Of a stretch of DNA of 64,000 nucleotides, positions 56,986 through 64,000 are shown piece after piece (position 1 is the stretch's first letter; the number at the start of each line of letters is the position of its first letter). The translations under genes were made by a program, and so were the position numbers. Under the pieces are notes generated by a model that saw only the letters and a program-made list of their open reading frames with translations, was not told where the DNA came from and did no database searches. The stretch lies in NCBI GenBank assembly GCA_963717115.1, contig CAVQVO010000020.1, forward strand, positions 682,001 to 746,000, in the 5' to 3' direction. The stretch comes from JBBQUN01 sp963717115. Its GTDB lineage: Bacteria; Actinomycetota; Acidimicrobiia; Acidimicrobiales; SZUA-35.

Positions 56986-57945
56986 CGCGCTGTGGTCCTG
57001 GTCGATCGACGGGGCCATCACCCAGCCGAGGACGGCGCGCACCGCGTTGAGTCGATTGGCGGCCTGCGGCCAGATCAGGCTCCGGGGGCCGTCCATGACC
57101 CCATCGGTGACCTCCTCGCCCCGGTGGGCCGGCAGGCAGTGCATGAAGGCGGCGTCGGGCGCGAGGCCCATCAGGCGCTCGTCGACCCCGAAGCCCTCGA
57201 AGTCGCGGAGCCGGGCCTCTCGTTCGGCTTCCTGCCCCATCGAGACCCAGGTGTCGGTGTAGACGACATCGGAGCCCGGCACGGCGGCATCGGCGGTGTC
57301 GACGTACTCGACGTCGACACCGGCGAGCGCCAGGCGATCGACGTCGACCGAGGCGAAGCGATGGCCGGGCGGCGAGGCGATCCGCGTCGTGCCCCCGGCG
57401 TAGCCGACGGCCAACGCCAGCGAGCGGGCCACGTTGTTGGCATCGCCGACATAGGTCACGACCCGACCGTCGAGGGGCCGCCCATCGTCGGGGCCGCCGA
57501 ATTCGGCGATCATGGTGAGGACGTCGGCGATGGCCTGGAGCGGGTGGGCCTGATCGCTCAGCAGGTTGACGACGGGAACCAGATCGAGCGCCGCCATGCG
57601 CTCGAGCACCCGGTGGTCGAAGACCCGGGCACAGATCACCGAGTGGTAGCAGGCCAGGGTCCGGGCGACGTCCTCGGCCGATTCGCGGGTGTCGATCCCG
57701 ACCTCGGCATCGGTGATGTACACCGGATGGCCACCGAGCGCGACCACGGCCATCTCGGTCGAGTTCCGCGTCCGGGCCGAGGGCTTCTCGAAGACACAGG
57801 CGACCCCGTGACCCGTCAGGACGGGATCGACCTCGGAAGCGGGCTGACGACCGAGCGCGAGGATCTGCTCGAACGCCGAGGGCGACAGGTCGTCGATCTC
57901 GAGCAGGTGGCGCATCCCGGTACCGGCGGGGCTCGTCGTCGTCAT
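56982..57945 (-). CDS. argF: Ornithine carbamoyltransferase
   Basis: The enzyme has about 320 residues: carbamoyl-phosphate site FEKPSARTRNSTEMA (STRTR variant SARTR), SDQAHPLQAIADVLTM, a YVGDANNVARSLALA strand, and the ornithine-site block FMHCLPAHRGEEV. It makes citrulline from ornithine and carbamoyl phosphate. As sequenced there is no stop before argR, so the reading is an ArgF-ArgR fusion of 474 residues (56521-57945). Family similarity of ArgF ends at VRAVLGWVM, about ten residues before ArgR begins. The end given assumes the ATGA overlap. The start overlaps the argD stop (ATGA). Confidence 0.93.
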
Positions 57946-59162
57946 GAGGCCATCTCGTTCATGACCGATCCGAGGATTCCGACGGCCTCGGCGATGTGGT
58001 CGGACGTGATGATCAGGGCCGGGGCGAGGCGCACCGCGGTCGGTGACACCCCGTTGACCACGAGACCCGCGTCGAGGCATCGGGCGGCGACCTCGCGGGC
58101 GTCGAGCCCCTCGATCTCGGCGGCGAGCAGCAGACCGAGGCCGCGGACCTCGCTGACCTGGGGCAAGGCCAGCAGTGCGGCGGTCAGTTCGGCCCCTGCG
58201 TCTCGCGCCAGCGACGGGCGCATCGATGGCCATCATCGTGTCGAGGACGGCCCGGGCAGCGGCGGTCGCCAGCGGCTGTCCGCCGTAGGTGGTGGCGTGA
58301 TCGCCGCGCCTGCATCACCGCGGCGACCGATCGTGTCGCCCAGCAGGCACCGATCGGGACGCCGTTGCCCAGGGCCTTGGCCATGGTGACGACGTCGGGC
58401 ATGACGTCGAAGTGCTGGAATCCGAACCACTCGACCGGTGCGGGCGAGGCCGGTCTGGACCTCGTCGACCATCATCAGGATCCCCCGCTCGGTACACAGT
58501 TCGCGTACCCCCTGGAAGTACTCGGTGGTGGCGGGGTTGACGCCGCCCTCACCCTGGATCGGTTCGAGGAGGACGGCGGCCACGGTGTCGTCGAGCTGGC
58601 GTTCGAGATCGGCCAGATCGTCCCACACGGCGTGACGAAAGCCCTCGGGGAGGGGTTGGAAGGTCTCCCACTTGGCCGGCTGTCCGGTCGCGTGCAGGGT
58701 GGCGAGCGTGCGTCCGTGGAAACTCTGGAAGGCCGAGACCACGACGTGGCGCCCGTGTCCCCCGAACTTGCGAGCGATCTTGATCGCCGCCTCGTTGGCC
58801 TCGGCCCCGGAGTTGCAGAAGAAGACCTGACCGGTCTGACCCGACGGGCCGGGCCCGGTTCCGCCGCCGATCAGCCGGTCGAGTGTCTGCGCGACGACCG
58901 CATTGTGCTCGGTGGCGAACAGGTTGCTCACGTGCAGCAGTCGGTGGGCCTGGTGCGACAGGGCCTCGGCGACCACGGGATGGGCATGACCGAGACTCGT
59001 GACGGCGAGCCCCGACAGGAAGTCGAGGTAGCGCTTGTCGTCGCGGTCGAACAGCTCGACCCCTTCGCCCCGGAGGAACTGGACCGGAGGCGGGCCGTAG
59101 GTCGGCATGATCGGACAGAAGTCGAGGTCGGTCGGGTTGCCGACGGCTTCGAGATGGGTCAC
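57942..59162 (-). CDS. argD: Acetylornithine aminotransferase (frameshifted as read)
   Basis: This PLP enzyme (about 405 residues) is recognisable from LDFLSGLAVTSLGHAHPVV, FFCNSGAEANEAAIKIAR, SFHGRTLATLHATGQ and MMVDEVQTGLARTG. The frame then changes near 58433, 58306 and 58224, each by one extra base. The pieces between continue as normal ArgD (FDVMPDVVTMAKALGNGVPI with the PLP lysine, GDHATTYGGQPLATAAARAV, then the C-terminal domain to VMNEMAS). The GTG start at 59162 overlaps the argB stop (GTGA). It makes N-acetylornithine from the semialdehyde. Confidence 0.93.
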
Positions 59163-60088
59163 GGAGTGCTGCTTTCGCTGGCGGGCGGTGGTCGGTCGGG
59201 GTCGGGCTCGAGCACGATCTTGGTGCCGATGCCGGCGTCGGTGAACAACTCGAGCAGCATCACGTGCGGGATCCGACCGTCGAGCATGTGCGCGCTTCGG
59301 GCCCCGGCCCGCACGGCTTCGATGCACGCATCGACCTTGGGGACCATGCCGCCGGAGATGATCCCCTGGTCGATCAGCTGCTCGAGCTGGGCCACCGTCG
59401 CCTGACCGACGATCGACGTGGGATCGTCGACGTCGAGGAGCAGGCCGGCGACGTCGGTGAGGTAGATCACCTTCTCGGCGTCGAGGGCTCCGGCCACGGC
59501 ACCGGCCACGGTGTCGGCGTTGATGTTGTAGGCCTGTCCCCGATCATCGGACCCGATGGTCGAGATGACGGGGATCAGGTCTTCGGCGAGCAGGCGTTGG
59601 AGGATGCCGGGATTGACCGACACGATGTCGCCGACGAAGCCGAGGTCGACGTGGCGGGGGGCCGCCTTGATGAGCCCGCCGTCCTCGCCGGACATGCCGA
59701 CGGCGTAGGCCCCGTGGATGTTGATCTGGCCGACGATGTCGCGCCCGACCTTGCCGACCAGCACCATGCGGGCCACGTCGAGGGTCTCGGCGTCGGTGAC
59801 CCGCAGCCCGTCGCGGAACTCGGTCTCCTTGCCGAGACGGGCCAGGAGCTCGCCGATCTGGGGTCCGCCACCGTGGACCACCACGGGCTGGAGGCCGACC
59901 GAACGCAGGAGCACGATGTCCTCGGCGAAGGTCCGCGACAGGTCGGGGTCGACCATCGCGTTGCCACCGAACTTGACGACGACGATCGCGCCGCGGAACT
60001 GCTGGATGTAGGGCAGGGCCTCGATCAGCGCCTGGGTGCGCAGCTCGGGGGAATAGCCGCGGTCGGTGACCACCCGGGCGTCGCTCAT
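59159..60088 (-). CDS. argB: Acetylglutamate kinase
   Basis: The 309-residue amino-acid kinase has VVVKFGGNAMVDPDL, the acetylglutamate-site PVVVHGGGPQIGELL, AEDLIPVISTIG and YNINADTVAGAVAGAL. The N-terminal helix (ELRTQALIEALPYIQQF) is of the arginine-sensitive hexameric type, so feedback inhibition by arginine is likely. ATG at 60088 overlaps the argJ stop. Confidence 0.97.
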   Translation of the reverse strand: MSDARVVTDRGYSPELRTQALIEALPYIQQFRGAIVVVKFGGNAMVDPDLSRTFAEDIVLLRSVGLQPVVVHGGGPQIGELLARLGKETEFRDGLRVTDAETLDVARMVLVGKVGRDIVGQINIHGAYAVGMSGEDGGLIKAAPRHVDLGFVGDIVSVNPGILQRLLAEDLIPVISTIGSDDRGQAYNINADTVAGAVAGALDAEKVIYLTDVAGLLLDVDDPTSIVGQATVAQLEQLIDQGIISGGMVPKVDACIEAVRAGARSAHMLDGRIPHVMLLELFTDAGIGTKIVLEPDPDRPPPASESSTP

Positions 60089-61323
60089 GAGCGGTAGCCG
60101 GCGTTGATGGCGATGTACCCGTGCGTCAGATCGCAGGTCCACACCGTCGCCCGGCCGTCGCCGACGCCGACGTCGACCCGAATCCGCACCTCGTCTCCCT
60201 GCAGGTGGGCGGTCGCCCGTTCTTCGGAGTAGGTGTCGATCCGGGCGCCGTGCTCGGCCACCTGTTCGTCGCCCATCCAGATGGCGAGGGCGTCGCGGTC
60301 GGCCCGCTCGCCGGCCTTGCCGACGGCCATGACCACGCGACCCCAGTTGGCGTCGGAGGCGGCGAGGGCGGTCTTGACGAGCGGTGAGTTGGCGATGGCC
60401 CGGGCGATGGTCGCCGCCGCCGGATCGGACTCGGCGCCGGTCACGGTGATCTCGACGAACTTCGTTGCGCCCTCGCCGTCGCGCACGATCTGGTGGGCCA
60501 GATCGAGATCGACCGCGTGCAGGGCCCGAGCCAGGGCGTCGAAACCCGGCGACTCGGGACCGGTGATCGCCGCGTTGCCCACGGCCCCGGTTGCGAAGAC
60601 CAGAACCGTGTCGCTGGTCGAGGTGTCGGAGTCGACCGTGATGGCGTTGTAGCTGTCGGTGACCGAGGGCCCGAGCATGGCGTCGAGGGCTTCGGCGCTG
60701 ACTGCGGCATCGGTGAACACGAACGCCAGCATGGTCGCCATGTCGGGGGCGATCATCCCACTCCCCTTCCCGATCCCGACGACCGTGGCCGACCGTCCAT
60801 CGCCGAGATCGGCCGATGCCGTCGCCGCCTTGGCGAAGGTGTCGGTGGTGCGGATCGCATTGGCGGCGTCGGCCAGACTCGCGGAGTCGGCCCCGGACAG
60901 TCCCTCGGCCAGGGCCGGCACGGCGCCGACCAGTCCGTCGATGTCGATGGGTTCGCCGACCACGCCGGTGGACGCCAGGAAGACCCGGTCGGGATCGCAG
61001 CCGAGTGCCGAGGCGACCGCCTCGGCACTGGCTCGGGCCGCCCGGGCCCCCTGACCACCGGTGAATGCGTTGGCGTTGCCGGCGTTCACCAGAAGGGCGC
61101 GGGCCGTGCCGGCGCCGATGATCTCGCGGCACCAGTCGACCGGCGCCGACGGGCAGAGCGAACGGGTGAAACGCCCGGCGACCGTCGTACCCGGGACGAA
61201 GGAGGCGAGCAGCAGGTCCAACCGCCCGTGGTAGCGAAGGCCGGCGGCCCGGGTCGAGAGTTGGACCCCCTCGACGTGCGGCAGGTCGGGGAAGCTCGCC
61301 GGGGCGAGCGGGGAGATGCTCAT
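60085..61323 (-). CDS. argJ: Glutamate N-acetyltransferase / N-acetylornithine transacetylase
   Basis: The 412-residue protein has the ArgJ autocleavage motif GKGSGMIAPDMATMLAF, where the Thr becomes the N-terminal nucleophile of the beta chain. ALLVNAGNANAFTG and FLASTGVVGEP precede it, and SDANWGRVVMAVG follows. It recycles the acetyl group between N-acetylornithine and glutamate. ATG at 61323 overlaps the argC stop; its own stop overlaps argB. Confidence 0.97.
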   Translation of the reverse strand: MSISPLAPASFPDLPHVEGVQLSTRAAGLRYHGRLDLLLASFVPGTTVAGRFTRSLCPSAPVDWCREIIGAGTARALLVNAGNANAFTGGQGARAARASAEAVASALGCDPDRVFLASTGVVGEPIDIDGLVGAVPALAEGLSGADSASLADAANAIRTTDTFAKAATASADLGDGRSATVVGIGKGSGMIAPDMATMLAFVFTDAAVSAEALDAMLGPSVTDSYNAITVDSDTSTSDTVLVFATGAVGNAAITGPESPGFDALARALHAVDLDLAHQIVRDGEGATKFVEITVTGAESDPAAATIARAIANSPLVKTALAASDANWGRVVMAVGKAGERADRDALAIWMGDEQVAEHGARIDTYSEERATAHLQGDEVRIRVDVGVGDGRATVWTCDLTHGYIAINAGYRS

Positions 61324-62386
61324 GGGTACACTCCGACGATCGGGAGGCCGGTGGTTTCGGGGATACCCAGTGCCAGGTTGGCGTTCTGGACGGCCATGCC
61401 CGACGCTCCCTTCATCAGGTTGTCGAGGGCGGCGATCGCCATCACCAGTCCGGTTCGCTGATCGACCCGGGCCGTGAGGTGGACCGTGTTCGATCCCAGG
61501 GTCGCCTTGGTCGACGGTGGGCGTTCGTCGACCACCATGAACGGTTCGCCGGCGTAGAAGTCCCGCATGGCGTCCAGGGCCTCGCCGGTCGTGGTCGGCC
61601 GGGTCGGGCGTCCGTAGCAGGTGGCGATGATCCCCCGGTTCATCGGGGCCAGGTGCGGGGTGAACAGCACCGAGGTCGGCAACCCCGGTCCGATCGGTGA
61701 GCGCCTGTTCGATCTCGGGGGTGTGCCGGTGGGTCAGCAGCCCGTAGGGCGTGACGTCTTCGTCGACGGTGCAGAAGGTCGTGTGGGGCTTGGGGGGCCG
61801 ACCGGCGCCGCTGACTCCGGTCACGAGATCCACGATGAGGCCGTCGCCCTCGATCAGGCCCGGCCGCGAGCAGGGGGGCGAGCGCGAAGGTGGCCGTTGC
61901 CGCATTGCAGCCGGTGGCGGCGATCAACTCGGCGCCCCGCAGGTCGTCACGAAACAGTTCCGGCAGCCCGTAGACGAAGTCGTCGAGCAGTTCGGGACAG
62001 TGGTGCTCGGCGCCGTACCACTCGGGGTAGAGCGCGGCATCGTGCAGGCGGAAGTCGGACCCCAGGTCGACGATGTGGGCGGCTCGGCCACGGATGTCGG
62101 GGACGACGTCCATGCTCACGCCGTGAGGCAGGCCGCAGAAGACCAGGTCGAGTCCGTCGACGGCGTCGGGGCTGTACGCATCGAAGCGACGATCGCCGTA
62201 CGCTGCGGCCAGGCTCGGATAGAGATCGGCGAGTCTCGTCCCGACCATCGAGTCGCCGGTGGCGACGACGAGGTCGAGGGTCGGATGTTGGGCCAGCAGT
62301 CGGAGCAGTTCGGCGCCGGTGTAGCCGGAAGCTCCCACGATCCCGACCGTGTGGCGGGCGGGCGTCGACGTCATCGGGTCAGGCAC
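61320..62386 (-). CDS. argC: N-acetyl-gamma-glutamyl-phosphate reductase (frameshifted as read)
   Basis: The protein has about 355 residues. NAD(P)-binding VGIVGASGYTGAELLRLL, the VDLGSDFRLHD block and the catalytic Cys in IAATGCNAATATFALAPLL are followed by single extra bases near 61861 and 61685. After these the family sequence continues (LIEGDGLIVDLVTGVSGAG, then LPTSVLFTPHLAPMNRGI, ending GLPIVGVYP). GTG at 62386 sits six bases after the -10 element and may be a leaderless start; the ATG at 62374 is the alternative. It is the first gene of the arginine operon. Confidence 0.94.
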
Positions 62387-62392
62387 CGAGAG

Positions 62393-62421
62393 ATCATACG
62401 TGCAATTGCATAGTCATGCAA
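62393..62421 (-). promoter_or_regulatory. argC promoter overlapped by an ARG-box operator
   Basis: On the minus strand TTGCAT (-35, 62416-62421), 17 bases, TATGAT (-10, 62393-62398), then six bases to the GTG of argC. The perfect inverted repeat TTGCAT-GACT-ATGCAA (62406-62421) covers the -35 and spacer, and the palindrome TGCAATTGCA (62401-62410) overlaps it. This matches the ARG-box style of ArgR sites, so arginine-bound ArgR should block polymerase here. Confidence 0.75.
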
Positions 62422-62466
62422 CAACAGGCTGGCCCTGACCATCACCCCGGAGCGACCCGATCGCGG

Positions 62467-62472
62467 TAGGCT
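62467..62472 (+). promoter_or_regulatory. -10 element TAGGCT (uridine kinase gene)
   Basis: TAGGCT is followed by nine bases and the ATG at 62482; divergent from the argC promoter within 95 bases. Confidence 0.4.
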
Positions 62473-62481
62473 CGTCTCCCG

Positions 62482-63150
62482 ATGAGCGTGCTGGTCGGGA
62501 TCTGCGGGGGAAGCGGTTCGGGCAAGTCGACGCTGGCCCACGGGGTCCAACGGCATCTGGGGTCCGACCGGGTCGCGATCCTGTCGTTCGACACCTACTA
62601 CCGGGATCAGTCCCACCTGAGCCTGGAGCAACGGGCGGCGCTCAATTACGACCACCCCGACATCCTCGACGTCGAGCTCTTCGCCGACCATCTCGACGCC
62701 CTCGTCGACGGCCGACCGGCTCGGTTGCCGGTGTACGACTTCACCACCCACGCCCGGGTGCCCGATCGGCATCAGGTGCTCCACCCCCATCCGATCGTGC
62801 TGGTCGAAGGCATCCTCCTCTTCGCCTTCGCCGAGATCGTCGATCGGCTCGCACTTCGCATCTACCGCGAGTGCCCCGAGCACATCCGATTCTCGCGACG
62901 ACTCGATCGCGACACCACCGAACGAGGCCGAACCGCCGACTCGGTCGAGCACCAGTTCGCGGCCACCGTGGCCCCCATGCACGATCGATTCGTCGCCCCC
63001 AGCCGCGAGCGGGCCCACCTGGTCTACGAACACGGCGAACTCGAACTCGACGAGATCACCCGTCAGGTCGTGGGGCACATCGACCGGCTGGTCGCCCCGC
63101 CCGCTAGGCCAGACGACCGGCAGCCCGAGCCGCTTCCTCGGCGGCGGTGA
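62482..63150 (+). CDS. udk: Uridine kinase
   Basis: The 222-residue P-loop kinase has CGGSGSGKSTLAHGV, the uridine-site ILSFDTYYRDQSHLS, NYDHPDILDVEL, VYDFTTHAR and VLVEGILLFAFAEI. It phosphorylates uridine and cytidine in pyrimidine salvage. Its last 47 bases overlap the end of the convergent oligopeptidase gene. Confidence 0.95.
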   Translation: MSVLVGICGGSGSGKSTLAHGVQRHLGSDRVAILSFDTYYRDQSHLSLEQRAALNYDHPDILDVELFADHLDALVDGRPARLPVYDFTTHARVPDRHQVLHPHPIVLVEGILLFAFAEIVDRLALRIYRECPEHIRFSRRLDRDTTERGRTADSVEHQFAATVAPMHDRFVAPSRERAHLVYEHGELELDEITRQVVGHIDRLVAPPARPDDRQPEPLPRRR

Positions 63151-64000
63151 GCTGACCGTCGACGATCCGGAGCCCGGCATCCCAGAATCCCGGATCGGTG
63201 AGATCGCAACCGACGATCGCCCCGAGGTCCTCGGGTGATCGGGAGCCTCCGGCCTTGAGGAGTTCGAGGTAGGCCGGGACGAACACGTCGCCCTGTTCGG
63301 CGTAGCGAGCGTAGACCGACAGGGCCAGGAGCTGCCCGTAGGCGTAGGCATACACGTAGCCCGGCGTACCGATGAAGTGCGGAATGTAGGACCACCAGGT
63401 CCGGTAGCCGTCGGTGAGCTCCACGGCGTCACCCATCATCTCGCGCTGGGTGGTGATCCAGTGCTCGGCGAACTGGTCGGTCGAGAGTTCGCCCTGTTCC
63501 CGCCTGGTCGTGTGACAGGCCTGCTCGAAGCGGTTCATGGCGACCTGGCGGAAGACCGTGGCGATCGAGTCCTCGAGGGTCGAGGCCAGCAGCGCGAACC
63601 GCTCCCCCGGATCGTCGAGCATCCCGAGCAACCGGGTGCTCGTCACCGTCTCGCCGAACACCGACGCCGTCTCGGCGAGCGTGAGCGGCGTCCCCTGGTG
63701 GAAGATGCCCTGTTCACGGGCCAGATATCCGTGGACGCCGTGGCCGAGCTCGTGGGCCAGGGTGGCCACGTCGCGGCTCTTCCCCGTCCAGTTCAGCAGG
63801 ACGTAGGGGTGGTGCTCGGGCACGGTGTAGGCGCAGAACGCACCGGGGCGTTTCCCCGGTCGGACCGGAGCATCGATCCACTGCTCGTCGATGAAGCGGC
63901 CGACGATGGCCGCCAGCTCGGGCGAGAACGATTCGTAGGCGTCGCGGACGATCGAGGTGGCCTCGGCCCAGCCGATCTCGCGCTCGGCCGAGGCGACCGA
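63104..64000 (-). CDS. Oligoendopeptidase F (M3 family), C-terminal part
   Basis: The visible 298 residues run from the window edge to the stop at 63104; the N-terminal half lies beyond 64000. The zinc site HELGHGVH is intact, followed by PLTLAETASVFGE (third ligand Glu) and GYVYAYAYGQLLALSVY, all typical of PepF-type M3 peptidases that degrade short peptides in the cytosol. The open frame continues without interruption to the edge (RFIDEQWIDAPVRPGKR upstream). Confidence 0.93.
   Translation of the reverse strand, partial: SVASAEREIGWAEATSIVRDAYESFSPELAAIVGRFIDEQWIDAPVRPGKRPGAFCAYTVPEHHPYVLLNWTGKSRDVATLAHELGHGVHGYLAREQGIFHQGTPLTLAETASVFGETVTSTRLLGMLDDPGERFALLASTLEDSIATVFRQVAMNRFEQACHTTRREQGELSTDQFAEHWITTQREMMGDAVELTDGYRTWWSYIPHFIGTPGYVYAYAYGQLLALSVYARYAEQGDVFVPAYLELLKAGGSRSPEDLGAIVGCDLTDPGFWDAGLRIVDGQLTAAEEAARAAGRLA

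Overview
The window is one contiguous, high-GC stretch of actinobacterial chromosome. Gene content points to an aerobic, lipid- and organic-acid-using member of Actinomycetota, most likely class Acidimicrobiia. The signs are an argCJBDFRGH operon, a scpA-scpB-rluB-aroH-tyrA-cmk-plsC block, TlyA-NadK-RecN in a row, many ATGA/GTGA stop-start overlaps and many apparently leaderless promoters. The class is inferred; placing the complete 16S gene (minus strand, about 47396-48915) in a tree would settle it.

Layout. 1-5734 (minus) is a translationally coupled acyl-CoA operon: acyl-CoA dehydrogenase, two MaoC-fold hydratases, a CaiB-type CoA-transferase, an alpha/beta hydrolase, a TetR regulator and a CitE-type lyase cut by the window edge. 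It looks like a route that activates, oxidises, hydrates and cleaves a branched C5-like dicarboxylic acid. An MFS exporter follows. 7447-10685 looks like a decayed integrated segment. A copy of the 3' half of tRNA-Pro(GGG) lies at the far end from the intact tRNA, with a PIN-toxin/antitoxin pair and two decapitated genes in between. 10729-14932 holds a zinc-ribbon membrane peptide, a SpoIIE-type phosphatase, Der and a DUF512 radical-SAM protein. 15086-18611 (plus) is a three-gene lipid-modification operon (FAD oxidoreductase, DUF1365, cyclopropane-synthase-like methyltransferase), followed by ispH.

19722-25021 (minus) is the plsC/cmk/tyrA/aroH/rluB/scpB/scpA block, then trpS (plus). A branched-chain amino-acid-type ABC system comes next. 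Its binding lipoprotein is on the plus strand, and livF-livG-livM-livH converge on it from the minus strand. LivH carries an unusual secreted beta-sandwich domain at its N-terminus. 31980-41170 holds an HD protein, a NUDIX hydrolase, pyrG, a beta-lactamase-fold hydrolase, an AcpH-like protein, recN, nadK, tlyA and a HAD phosphatase; then fba, an SSB-like protein and a TPR protein. One rRNA operon (16S-23S-5S, minus, no spacer tRNA) fills 43.9-48.9 kb, and tyrS lies upstream of it. 50.7-53.7 kb carries small envelope or repair genes. 53726-62386 is the complete arginine operon, read argC to argH on the minus strand behind an ARG-box promoter. The uridine kinase gene is divergent from it, and an oligoendopeptidase F gene runs off the right edge.

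Important caveat: at least eight genes (SpoIIE-type phosphatase, livH, nadK, fba, argH, argG, argD, argC) are broken by reading-frame changes. Every one I could place is a single extra base, mostly in G/C runs. Because these include essential and biosynthetic genes, uncorrected assembly insertions are far more likely than gene decay. The apparent argF-argR fusion has the same likely cause. Frameshifted genes are therefore annotated here as single genes.
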